Below, in pieces: positions 46,596 to 54,437 of a stretch of 64,000 bases of DNA. Made by a program: the position numbers and the translations under genes. The notes beneath the pieces are model-generated. The model was not told where the DNA came from and did no database searches. It saw nothing but the letters and a program-made list of their open reading frames with translations. The DNA comes from Kushneria indalinina DSM 14324 (GTDB lineage Bacteria > Pseudomonadota > Gammaproteobacteria > Pseudomonadales > Halomonadaceae): contig NZ_QRDJ01000007.1 of NCBI RefSeq assembly GCF_003385845.1, positions 1 to 64,000 on the forward strand, in the 5' to 3' direction. Positions within the stretch are counted from its first letter, which is position 1. The number at the start of each line of letters is the position of its first letter.

Positions 46596-46994
46596 ATGAC
46601 CTCAACGCATATTGTGGCCGGCTGTCTGCTGGATACCGCCCGGCGGCTGCTGGTGGTCAAACCCACTCACCAGTCCCTGTTCACGCTACCCGGTGGCGCG
46701 CCTTCCGCCCAGCACGGCGAAACACCGCTGGCGACCCTGTCGCGCTGCTGTAAACCCTACCTGGGACAGGGGCTCGAGGATGAAAAATGCATCATGCTGG
46801 GGCGCTTTCGCAGCCAGGAGGGGGACACACAGACCGATGCCGACGTCTTTGTGATCGAGGATTTCGAGGGCGACGCAACCCCGGGCGGCGAGATCGAGAC
46901 GCTGCACTGGATGGCACTCGATGACGACACGCTCTCGCTTTCGCCCCTGCTCGGCGATGACGTTCTGCCGGCACTGCGCAAACGGTTTGGCTGA
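46596..46994 (+). CDS. Degenerate Nudix-fold protein 1
   Basis: The 132-residue protein has a Nudix fold pattern: HIVAGCLLDTARRLLVVKP as the first strands, LPGGAPSAQHGETPLATLSR at the position of the Nudix box and a C-terminal ETLHWMALDD. The box should read GX5EX7REUXEEXGU, but the REXXEE part is RCCKPYLG, so the metal-binding glutamates are missing and pyrophosphohydrolase activity is unlikely. It may bind a nucleotide or act as a structural partner of the next gene, which starts one base after its stop. Confidence 0.72.
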   Translation: MTSTHIVAGCLLDTARRLLVVKPTHQSLFTLPGGAPSAQHGETPLATLSRCCKPYLGQGLEDEKCIMLGRFRSQEGDTQTDADVFVIEDFEGDATPGGEIETLHWMALDDDTLSLSPLLGDDVLPALRKRFG

Positions 46995-46995
46995 C

Positions 46996-47460
46996 ATGGG
47001 CGATATCGACTCCTCTGACACCGTCGAACGCCGCGCGCCGCAGCGCCATGTGGCACTCGCCCTGCTCAGCGTCCGCGACGAGGTGCTGCTGATACGCCAG
47101 GCGCCTCAGAGCCGCTACGGCCTGCCCGAAAGCACCGTCGACCGTGATGCGGACGACGACACCCTGACACACGCCGTGGCAGCGCTTCAGGCCGCCGTGC
47201 TCGCCGAGGGTTCAACGATGCCGGAAAGCGCCTGGCTGGGGCGCTTCGCCGCCCCCGATGAAAATGGCCGGCTCGACATGCTGGAAGTCTACCTGGCCCG
47301 GCTGGGCGAGGCCCGGCTGCATCCGGATGTCGACTTCGAGCGCGCCTGGGCGCCGCTTTTGTCGCCGCCGCCCGACAACATGATCGACCCGGCCATCGAG
47401 CTGCAGGTCATGCCGGCGCTGGCGCTTTTGATCGACCCGCAAGCGCCCACCTCGCGCTGA
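46996..47460 (+). CDS. Degenerate Nudix-fold protein 2
   Basis: A 154-residue protein that again starts with a Nudix-like strand pattern (RHVALALLSVRDEVLLIRQAP, then RYGLPESTV). The Nudix box region reads LPESTVDRDADDDTLTHAV with no REXXEE. It follows the first Nudix gene with a one-base gap, so they are translationally linked and perhaps form a heterodimer. The annotation as Nudix rests on the strand pattern only and is moderate. Cyanase follows after 76 bases. Confidence 0.6.
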   Translation: MGDIDSSDTVERRAPQRHVALALLSVRDEVLLIRQAPQSRYGLPESTVDRDADDDTLTHAVAALQAAVLAEGSTMPESAWLGRFAAPDENGRLDMLEVYLARLGEARLHPDVDFERAWAPLLSPPPDNMIDPAIELQVMPALALLIDPQAPTSR

Positions 47461-47536
47461 CACACCGCTGGCCCTGACCGGCATGCAGTGTTATAGCTGT
47501 GACGTGACTTCCAACAATCGACAAAAGGGTCATGTC

Positions 47537-47980
47537 ATGGACAAGATTGAAATGCACCACACCCTGATGGCCGCCCGGGCGCGTCAGAAGATGAGCTGGG
47601 ACGATCTGGGCGAGGCCGTGGGCCGGTCTCCGGTCTGGGTGGCGTCTGTCTGCTACGGCATGAACAGCGCCCCGCCCGAGATGGCCAAAGCAATCGCCGA
47701 CGCCCTGAGCCTTGACGATGACGCGTTCATCGAAGCGCTGAAGGCCTACCCGACCAAGACCTGGGATGGCGCCATCCCGCAGGATCCGCTGATCTATCGC
47801 CTTTACGAGGTGGTCGGGGTTTACGGGCCGACGCTCAAGGACGTCATTCAGGAAAAGTTCGGGGATGGCATCATGAGCGCTATCGACTTTTCGATGGACG
47901 TCGAACGCGAGGAAGACCCGAAGGGTGATCGGGTCAGGATCACCATGAATGGCAAGTTTTTGCCCTACAAGAGCTGGTAA
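47537..47980 (+). CDS. cynS: Cyanate hydratase (cyanase)
   Basis: Converts cyanate and bicarbonate to ammonia and CO2 as a decamer. The 147 residues have the N-terminal helix-turn-helix-like domain (MSWDDLGEAVGRSPVWVASVCYGMNSAP) and the C-terminal catalytic domain with Arg and Glu in YRLYEVVGVYG (~95-105) and the Ser in GIMSAIDF (~122), all in place. ATG 47537 has AAGGG upstream. No cynT carbonic anhydrase or cynABD transporter is beside it. Convergent with the LysR gene. Confidence 0.95.
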   Translation: MDKIEMHHTLMAARARQKMSWDDLGEAVGRSPVWVASVCYGMNSAPPEMAKAIADALSLDDDAFIEALKAYPTKTWDGAIPQDPLIYRLYEVVGVYGPTLKDVIQEKFGDGIMSAIDFSMDVEREEDPKGDRVRITMNGKFLPYKSW

Positions 47981-48020
47981 TCGCTTTTTGGTTCAGGCCG
48001 CGTCGATGAGTTCGGCGTGG

Positions 48021-48956
48021 TCAGTGTCTGCCCGGGGGCGTGTCGTCGCCCCGTGACATCAGCCATTGTCTAAACAGGCCGGCCGCGCGCGTTTCCTGCG
48101 ACTGTCCGGGCCTCAACAGCGACAATCGCCCGCGACTTTCAATGCGGGTATCGAGAGCCTCCACCAGAAACCCCCGCTGCAGTTCGTGTTCCAGAAGCCG
48201 CGTCCAGCCCAGCGTCACGCCCTGGCCGGCAAGTGCTGCATTCATCAAAAGCTGGTAGCTGTTGGCAGAGAGCGTGCGCGCAGGCTCCCGCCATATCTCC
48301 CCCAGCGTCTCGCACCAGCGCTGCCAGGTCAGCCAGTCATGGTAGTGATCCTCGACCACCATCAGCACGTGACGTGCCAGCAGCGCCTCGACGCTGTCAG
48401 GTCGGCCCTCGCGGGCCAGATAGGTCGGCGAGCAGAGCACGGCGACCGCCTCGTGATCGAAAATCGCCTGCGCCGTCATGCCGGGCGGGTCGATTTCGTC
48501 GGGCAGGTGGTAGTAGATGCCCAGGTCGCACTCGCCCGGCTCCAGCCGATTGGGGTCCTCGATGATCAGCATGCGGATGCTGATGTCCGGATGGCGGGCC
48601 TGAAAGCCGCTCAGCTGACGCGACAGCCAGAAGGAGGCAATGGTGGGTGACGAGGCGATGGTCAGGCTCTGCTCGTTCGGACGGCGGCGAATCTCGGCGC
48701 TCGCCTCGCTCAGCTCCCGCAGGATGCGCTGGACAACTCGATAGTAGCGCTCGCCGGCCTCGGTCAGCACCAGTCCGGTCAGCGCTCGCTCAAACAACGG
48801 CTTCCCCAGATCACTTTCCAGCCGCTGGATCTGACGGCTGACGGCGCTCTGGGTCAGGGCCAGCTCGTGACTGGCCCGGGTGATACTGGCAAGGCGTGCC
48901 GCCGCCTCGAAGGCACGCAGACAGTTCAGGGGCGGCAACGCATGACGTGCAGACAT
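48021..48956 (-). CDS. LysR family transcriptional regulator (GcvA-like)
   Basis: A 311-residue LysR regulator. The N-terminal winged helix-turn-helix reads LPPLNCLRAFEAAARLASITRASHELALTQSAVSRQIQRLESDLGKPLF, close to GcvA-type regulators, followed by the two-lobe effector domain (SLTIASSPTIASFWLSRQL ... CDLGIYYHLPDE). ATG 48956 has AGGAG eight bases upstream; the upstream in-frame extension is not homologous. It lies 67 bases behind the CocE-type hydrolase gene on the same strand and probably controls the BCCT-hydrolase genes. Confidence 0.88.
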   Translation of the reverse strand: MSARHALPPLNCLRAFEAAARLASITRASHELALTQSAVSRQIQRLESDLGKPLFERALTGLVLTEAGERYYRVVQRILRELSEASAEIRRRPNEQSLTIASSPTIASFWLSRQLSGFQARHPDISIRMLIIEDPNRLEPGECDLGIYYHLPDEIDPPGMTAQAIFDHEAVAVLCSPTYLAREGRPDSVEALLARHVLMVVEDHYHDWLTWQRWCETLGEIWREPARTLSANSYQLLMNAALAGQGVTLGWTRLLEHELQRGFLVEALDTRIESRGRLSLLRPGQSQETRAAGLFRQWLMSRGDDTPPGRH

Positions 48957-49023
48957 GAAAACACTCCTGCCGGCCGGGGCGGGCCAGCATAGCATGCCCG
49001 CCCCGGTCGACAGATGAACCGCC

Positions 49024-51048
49024 TCAGATCGCCCGGCGTGCGATGGTGCTTGCCCACTGACGATCGCTGACGATCCGATCCCCCTCACGCGCCACCTGCG
49101 TGGCGCTGAGATAGAAGTTCGCCTCGTCGCAGCGAAGCCGATAGCCGCTTTCGACCACGACCGAGAACTGACCGTCCCCCTCGTCGCGACTCGCCCGGTA
49201 GGTCCACTGGATCTCGGCGCGGGTTTTCGTGGCATCCTCGGGGTGGCTGGTATAGACCTCACGCGCGCGCTGATCGACTCTCAATCCGTGATCGAGAAAG
49301 CGCACGTCGCCCATGTCATCTTCCACGGTCACGGTGACTTCGCCGCTGCCCACATCCTCGCTAATGGTGCGTTTTGGCGCCCCTGGGCGCAGCGTCTCCA
49401 GCCGACACGGCGTTGCCGCCTCGGGCGGTTCAAACGGCATGTCGATATGGGCCGCCCTGGAGACCGGCAGTTCCAGACGCGGCGTACCGGCCAGCAGGGT
49501 CAGATCCGAGCGTTTTTTCGGCGACCAGACCAGCGGAAAGCTGGCACTCGATAGCGCCACGCGCAGTCGATGGCCTTTCGGCAGGCGATAGCCGATCAGA
49601 TCCATCGCCAGGCGAATCTGCAGGGGCGCTCCCGGCACGGGCGGTTCGATCACGCCCGGATCGTTACGCAGGTTCAGGTTGAGCGTGCCATAGGTGATCA
49701 GCGCGCTTTCGCCGTCGGGTGAGACGTCACAAAGGCGCACATTGAGCTGGCCGCCATCGGTGTCACTGGCCAATGACACCTCAATGGTCGGTTGGCCCAG
49801 CAGTTCAAGCCCCGCCGCCCACGGCTCGGAGTCAAAGGTCAGCGCCAGGCCGTCATCGCGGCGCTGGTCGGGCGGGAAATCGGCGCCGTACCAGAGCCCG
49901 ATGTATTCGCCCTGCAGCGACCCGGCCGTCAGCGGCGAGGTAATTCGCCGTGATTCGCTCAGTTCCCCGTGCGCCATCAGCCCATGATCGCCCAGCACCA
50001 GGGTGGTCGTCTCGATCTCATCATCGGGTGCCGGCCAGCCATGCGTGCGCACCCACTGCCCCGGGCGCACGTCATATTTCGGCGCCGGTTTCAGGCCGTC
50101 CTGCAGATAAAAGGTGCACTCGGGCTCGGCCATGATTCCGGTGTCGATATCCTTCAACCAGTAGTCCCACCAGCGCAGCGCTTCCTGAAGAAAGCCGATG
50201 GCCGGGTCGGGAATCGCAAAGTGCGGGTACTTGTGAATCCACGGGCCCACCAGCGCCTTTTTGGGGCAGGTGAGCTGCTTCATCATGCGCGGGATCGCGT
50301 TCATGTAGGCATCGCCCCAGCCGCTGATGGCATAGACCGCCGCCTCGATATCGCCGTAGTTTTCGCACACCGAGCCGTGTCGCCAGTAGTCATCACGATG
50401 CTGGTGAGACAGCCAGGTTTCCGCCAGCAGCGGCATGTTCTCGAGTCGGTTGAGCCACATCTCGCGCCAGCGCTCCCCTACCAGCTGCGGGTCCGGTACG
50501 GCGGCTGAAAAGCTCAGCATGGTCGCCGCCCAGCCGAGATTTTCCAGCAGCATGTTGCCGCCCTTGTAGTGGATATCATCGGCGTAGCGGTCATCGGTGG
50601 CGCACAGCGTGATGATCGCCTTGAGCGGCTCGGGGCGCAGCGCGGCCAGCTGCAGACCGTTAAAGCCGCCCCACGAGATGCCCATCATGCCGAGCTTGCC
50701 GGTACACCAGGGCTGCGCGGCAATCCAGTCGATCACCTCAAGCCCGTCAGCCTGTTCCTGCGGGGCGTACTCGTCATGCATCAGCCCATCGGATTCGCCG
50801 TTGCCGCGCATATCGACCCGCACACAGGCGTAGCCGTGCCCGGCCAGATACGGATGGGTCAGCTCATCGCGTACCGCCGTGCCGTCACGCTTGCGATAGG
50901 GCAGATACTCAAGGATCGCCGGTACCGGATGCTGCTCGGCGTCTTCCGGCAGCCAGATGCGCGCGGCCAGCCGGGTGCCGTCAGAAAGCGTGATCCAGGC
51001 GTTGTCGATATGACGCACGCGATGAGGGAAGTCATCCCTGATCTTCAT
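49024..51048 (-). CDS. CocE/NonD family serine hydrolase
   Basis: The 674-residue protein is an X-Pro dipeptidyl-peptidase (S15)-type alpha/beta hydrolase with C-terminal jelly-roll domain. Visible are LSDGTRLAARIWLPEDAEQHPVPAILEYLPYRKRDGTA (~20-60), the nucleophile elbow GISWGGFNG (~123), and the beta-rich C-terminal half (VSLASDTDGGQLNVRLCDVSPDGES ...) usual in cocaine esterase-like enzymes. It has no signal peptide and should be cytosolic. Its ATG overlaps the stop of the BCCT gene (ATGA). Family members cleave esters or acyl-amides; the substrate here is unknown but is probably what the transporter imports. Confidence 0.88.
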   Translation of the reverse strand: MKIRDDFPHRVRHIDNAWITLSDGTRLAARIWLPEDAEQHPVPAILEYLPYRKRDGTAVRDELTHPYLAGHGYACVRVDMRGNGESDGLMHDEYAPQEQADGLEVIDWIAAQPWCTGKLGMMGISWGGFNGLQLAALRPEPLKAIITLCATDDRYADDIHYKGGNMLLENLGWAATMLSFSAAVPDPQLVGERWREMWLNRLENMPLLAETWLSHQHRDDYWRHGSVCENYGDIEAAVYAISGWGDAYMNAIPRMMKQLTCPKKALVGPWIHKYPHFAIPDPAIGFLQEALRWWDYWLKDIDTGIMAEPECTFYLQDGLKPAPKYDVRPGQWVRTHGWPAPDDEIETTTLVLGDHGLMAHGELSESRRITSPLTAGSLQGEYIGLWYGADFPPDQRRDDGLALTFDSEPWAAGLELLGQPTIEVSLASDTDGGQLNVRLCDVSPDGESALITYGTLNLNLRNDPGVIEPPVPGAPLQIRLAMDLIGYRLPKGHRLRVALSSASFPLVWSPKKRSDLTLLAGTPRLELPVSRAAHIDMPFEPPEAATPCRLETLRPGAPKRTISEDVGSGEVTVTVEDDMGDVRFLDHGLRVDQRAREVYTSHPEDATKTRAEIQWTYRASRDEGDGQFSVVVESGYRLRCDEANFYLSATQVAREGDRIVSDRQWASTIARRAI

Positions 51049-52739
51049 GGTTTCGCGCCCCGTTCGGTCGTGGAGGTGGGTTCAGTCGTCGTGGCGTGGC
51101 GCCCCGTGGTCTCCTCTTCCGTGCTGTCCGACGACGCATTTTCCGACGGCCCGTTATCCGAGAGCACGTTTTCCGACAGAACGTTTTCCGACAAATAGTC
51201 GGCCGTCTGCTCGAAAAGCGGTGGCTCATTGATGCGGGAGGGATCACCGATCCAGCGCCAGACCGAGACACTGGCCAGCAGAATCATCAGCATCGCCGGC
51301 AGCCCGCCCAGATTGGAGAGCATTTTCACCCCCTCAATGCCGACAAAGCTGGTCATCACCCAGGAGACCGTGCCGATGATCAGGCCCCACACCACCTTCA
51401 TGAGCAGCGAACTGCTCATGTCGGAATCTGCCGTCAGTCCGCGGGTACACAGATTGCCGATGGCATCGGTATTGGAGTCCGCCGCCGTGACATAGGAGAT
51501 AAAGGCGATAAACAGCAAAAGCGGCACGGTAATGACGGCCAGCGGCAGCTCGCCAAAGAAGCTGTAGAGCACCTGTTCGATACCGCTGTCGTTGAGCAGG
51601 GCATAGAGCTTCGAGTTTTCGGCCATGTCCAGATGCAGCGCGCTGGTCGAGAAGATGATGATCCAGACCATCGAGCACAGGGCCGGGAAGATCAGATTGA
51701 TATTGAGAAATTCGCGCACCGTATAGCCGCGCGAGATGCGGCCCAGAAACAGCGAGGTCACCGGCGCCCAGGCAAACCACACCGCCCAGTAAAAGATGCT
51801 CCACGACTGCGCCCAGCTGTCCTCGGCCGCCGTGCCGGTATAGAGGCTTTTCACGAAGAAGTCGTCAAGATAGGTGCCGATCGACTCGACCCCCAGACCC
51901 AGCATGTAGAGCGTTGGCCCCGTGATCAGGACAAAAACGGCAACCACCAGCAACAAGAACGCATTAAGCGAGGAAAGTCTGGCGATACCGCGCTGCAGAC
52001 CGGTGGCCGCCGAGATCACGAAGGTGGTCACGATCAGTGCCGTCACAATGCCCAGCTTCCAGGGATTGGTCTCTCCGCCGACATAGCCGTTGAGTCCGCC
52101 GGTGATGGTCAACGTACCGGTGCCCAGCGACGAGGCCATGCCGGCCACCAGTGCATAAAGTGCTACGGCATCGATCAGTCCACCGACCCGGCGAACCCTC
52201 GCACGACCAAACAGCGGCTCGAAAAAGCTGGCGATCGAAAAGCGCTGGCGGCGGTTATAAAACACCAGCGCAAAGACCAGTGCCGGTACGGCATAGATCG
52301 CATACGGAGTGAACGTCCAGTGCAGAAACATGCTGGAGATGGCAAAGCGCGCGGCCTCGGAGGACTCGGGTGCGATGCCAAGCCCCGGTGCCGGACCGTG
52401 GAAGTGATACAGCGGCTCGGAGGTTGTCCAGAAGATAATGCCGACGGCAATCGTGGTGCACAGCGTGATCGAAAACCAGCGCAGTCTTGACAGCAGCGGC
52501 GTGGCACTTTCACCGCCGATTCGGATACGCCCCAGCGGGGAAGCATAGATGATGATACCCAGCACCAGCAGGTAGAAACTGCCCAGGCTGAACAGCCATG
52601 AAAAGTGACTCAGCACGAACGTGTTGAGCGAGCCGGCAACGCTGACAAAGCCGTCCAGATTAATGAAGCTGGTGACAACGGCGGCCAGCAGCACCAGAAA
52701 TACGGGCCAGAAAACCCATGTTCGAATGGAGTGTGTCAT
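51045..52739 (-). CDS. BCCT family betaine/carnitine/choline-type transporter
   Basis: The 564-residue secondary transporter has twelve predicted membrane segments. The BCCT signature lies in WSIFYWAVWFAWAPV followed by LGRISRGYTVREF, and aromatic residues that cage quaternary ammonium groups are in place. The first helix begins at MTHSIRTWVFWPVF; ATG 52739 is chosen over an in-frame start at 52838 which adds a non-family segment. The cytosolic C-terminal tail of about 50 residues is Ser/Glu/Thr-rich with a five-residue repeat. Coupled by ATGA overlap to a CocE-type hydrolase, so it may take up an ester or amide of a zwitterion and not free betaine. Confidence 0.9.
   Translation of the reverse strand: MTHSIRTWVFWPVFLVLLAAVVTSFINLDGFVSVAGSLNTFVLSHFSWLFSLGSFYLLVLGIIIYASPLGRIRIGGESATPLLSRLRWFSITLCTTIAVGIIFWTTSEPLYHFHGPAPGLGIAPESSEAARFAISSMFLHWTFTPYAIYAVPALVFALVFYNRRQRFSIASFFEPLFGRARVRRVGGLIDAVALYALVAGMASSLGTGTLTITGGLNGYVGGETNPWKLGIVTALIVTTFVISAATGLQRGIARLSSLNAFLLLVVAVFVLITGPTLYMLGLGVESIGTYLDDFFVKSLYTGTAAEDSWAQSWSIFYWAVWFAWAPVTSLFLGRISRGYTVREFLNINLIFPALCSMVWIIIFSTSALHLDMAENSKLYALLNDSGIEQVLYSFFGELPLAVITVPLLLFIAFISYVTAADSNTDAIGNLCTRGLTADSDMSSSLLMKVVWGLIIGTVSWVMTSFVGIEGVKMLSNLGGLPAMLMILLASVSVWRWIGDPSRINEPPLFEQTADYLSENVLSENVLSDNGPSENASSDSTEEETTGRHATTTEPTSTTERGAKP
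51120..51194. repeat. 15-bp tandem repeat in the BCCT gene 3' end
   Basis: About five imperfect 15-base units in frame, encoding LSENV, LSENV, LSDNG, PSENA and SSDST at the hydrophilic C-terminal end. The third base of codons varies little between units, so the array looks recent. Confidence 0.8.
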
Positions 52740-52953
52740 CGCGGTTTTCCCGTAATTTATCGTTATGTGTCCTGCATGACCGAAATATTCCGGAAGGCAT
52801 TTTGCGTCATCGCTGACGCGATATGATCGCCATGCCACACCGGAATACCCTTTCTATCCAAAGCCTTTGGGACAGGCCTTGCAATCGATAAATGAACATA
52901 AGGTCATGATCTGAGTGCATGGCAGGTCGTTTTTCCACCAGAAACCGCTCATG

Positions 52954-52986
52954 AAAAACGGCCCGAAGCGCACTGCTTCGGGCCGT
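52954..52986 (-). terminator. Rho-independent terminator of dgkA
   Basis: ACGGCCCGAAGC pairs with GCTTCGGGCCGT around a five-base loop, with five T following on the minus strand, 33 bases past the dgkA stop. Confidence 0.88.
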
Positions 52987-53018
52987 CATTCTGAAAGGGA
53001 AAGCGGGAAAGCCACAGG

Positions 53019-53387
53019 TCAAACCAGTCGCACCACCAGCAGGCTGCCCCAGACCAGAAAGGCAAATAAAACGCAGAGAAAGACGGCGGCCGAGCCCAGA
53101 TCCTTGGCGCGCCCGGAGAGTTCGTGGTGCTCGACGCCAATGCGGTCCACCACGGTTTCGACAGCGGAATTGAGCAGCTCCACCGCCATGACCAGCACCG
53201 CACTACCCATCAGCAAGAGCCACTCCACCAGCGACTGACCCAGCCAGAAGGTGGCCGGCAAAAGCACCACGGTCACAATCAGCTCCTGGCGAAAGGCTGC
53301 CTCATTGTGCCAGGCCGCCGACAGCCCCTTCCAGGAGTAGCGTGTGGAATGAAATAGCCGCTTGATACCGGTATGCGCGGGCTTCAT
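53019..53387 (-). CDS. dgkA: Diacylglycerol kinase (prokaryotic, DgkA)
   Basis: A 122-residue trimeric membrane kinase that recycles diacylglycerol to phosphatidic acid, mainly from membrane-derived oligosaccharide synthesis. It has the amphipathic start (GIKRLFHSTRYSWKGLSAAWHNEAAFRQE), three membrane helices and the signature EAAFRQE and ELLNSAVETVVDRIG, carrying the catalytic and metal-binding Glu residues. AGGA lies upstream of the ATG. Single-gene unit with its own terminator. Confidence 0.95.
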   Translation of the reverse strand: MKPAHTGIKRLFHSTRYSWKGLSAAWHNEAAFRQELIVTVVLLPATFWLGQSLVEWLLLMGSAVLVMAVELLNSAVETVVDRIGVEHHELSGRAKDLGSAAVFLCVLFAFLVWGSLLVVRLV

Positions 53388-53598
53388 GCAGAGGGTTCCT
53401 GTCCATGGATCACAGGTGTCGCAGGCAACCTGCCATCTTTAAGGGGAAGGAAGCATCCTACCAAAGCAGTGTGCCGGGGGGCCACGACCAGCACCGGCCC
53501 GGACACCAAAAGATACCGTTAAACCTGGCGAATGTTATGGCATCCATCCCGCCTGACCCGCCAGGCTGTTGGCAAGCCCATCAAAGGGAGGCGCCACC

Positions 53599-54420
53599 AT
53601 GGTCGACAACCCACTGCATGACAAGCATCTACCGCTGACCTCCGTCAGCAGCGGCAAGGGGGAGGAAGTCCTGCCGGATGTGTACTGTTATCCGGTCCAG
53701 ATCGTGAATGTGTATCTTGTGGGACATCCGGACCAGGGAAACTGGGTACTCGTTGATGCCGGCATGCCACGCTGTGAAGACGACATCATCAAGGAAGCCG
53801 CCGAACGCTTTGGCAGGGACGTCCCCCCTCGCGCCATCATCCTGACCCACGGTCACTTTGATCACGTGGGCGCCGTGGTAGAGCTGGCCGAGCACTGGGA
53901 TGTCCCGGTTTACGCGCATTCGCTTGAACTGCCCTACCTCACCGGTCAGGCCCGCTATGCCCCGCCCGACACGGATGCCGGCGGAGGCGTCATCCCCTCT
54001 CTTGCCGGCGTTTTCCCCCGTGAGCCGGTCGATCTTGGTGAACGCATTCGGCCACTGCCTGAGGACGGCAGCATTCCCTGTCTTGCCGACTGGCGATGGC
54101 TGCATACGCCGGGCCACACGCCGGGGCATGTCTCGCTTTTCCGCGATGAGGACAGCGCCCTGCTGACCGGCGACGCCTTCGTCACCGTCAAACAGGAGTC
54201 GCTCTATCAGGTGTTCACTCAGCACTGCGAGATCAGCGGGCCGCCGCGCTATTTCACGCCGGACTGGGAAGCGGCGCATCGCTCGGTCCAGACCCTGGCC
54301 GAACTGGCGCCGCAGGTGGCCATGACCGGTCATGGTCAGGCCATGTCGGGAGAGGCACTGCGGGACGGACTGCGCTGTCTGCTCAACAACTTCGAGGAAA
54401 AGGCCATGCCCGACCGATAA
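53599..54420 (+). CDS. MBL-fold metallo-hydrolase (second copy type)
   Basis: The 273-residue protein has the full binuclear zinc set: THGHFDHVG (~84), HTPGHTPGH (~173), GDAF with the bridging Asp (~190), and a terminal MTGHGQAM (~246). The N-terminus (LPDVYCYPVQIVNVYLVG ... WVLVDAGMP) resembles glyoxalase II-like or RNase-J-unrelated small-molecule hydrolases; substrate unknown. GGGAGG lies seven bases before ATG 53599. It is unrelated in detail to the MBL protein at 36.7 kb. Convergent with dacB, with the terminator hairpin overlapping its last codons. Confidence 0.88.
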   Translation: MVDNPLHDKHLPLTSVSSGKGEEVLPDVYCYPVQIVNVYLVGHPDQGNWVLVDAGMPRCEDDIIKEAAERFGRDVPPRAIILTHGHFDHVGAVVELAEHWDVPVYAHSLELPYLTGQARYAPPDTDAGGGVIPSLAGVFPREPVDLGERIRPLPEDGSIPCLADWRWLHTPGHTPGHVSLFRDEDSALLTGDAFVTVKQESLYQVFTQHCEISGPPRYFTPDWEAAHRSVQTLAELAPQVAMTGHGQAMSGEALRDGLRCLLNNFEEKAMPDR

Positions 54421-54436
54421 ACCGGTCGGGCATGGC
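54403..54436 (-). terminator. Shared hairpin terminator inside the MBL gene 3' end, used by dacB
   Basis: A perfect 14-bp stem GCCATGCCCGACCG/CGGTCGGGCATGGC with a six-base loop. Read on the minus strand it is followed by CCTTTTCC, so it terminates dacB. The left arm is coding sequence for the last residues of the MBL protein. Confidence 0.75.
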
Positions 54437-54437
54437 A

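Noticed and set aside
51096-52490. 464-codon plus-strand frame
   Set aside because: Mirror of the BCCT transporter gene; highly charged with no family features.
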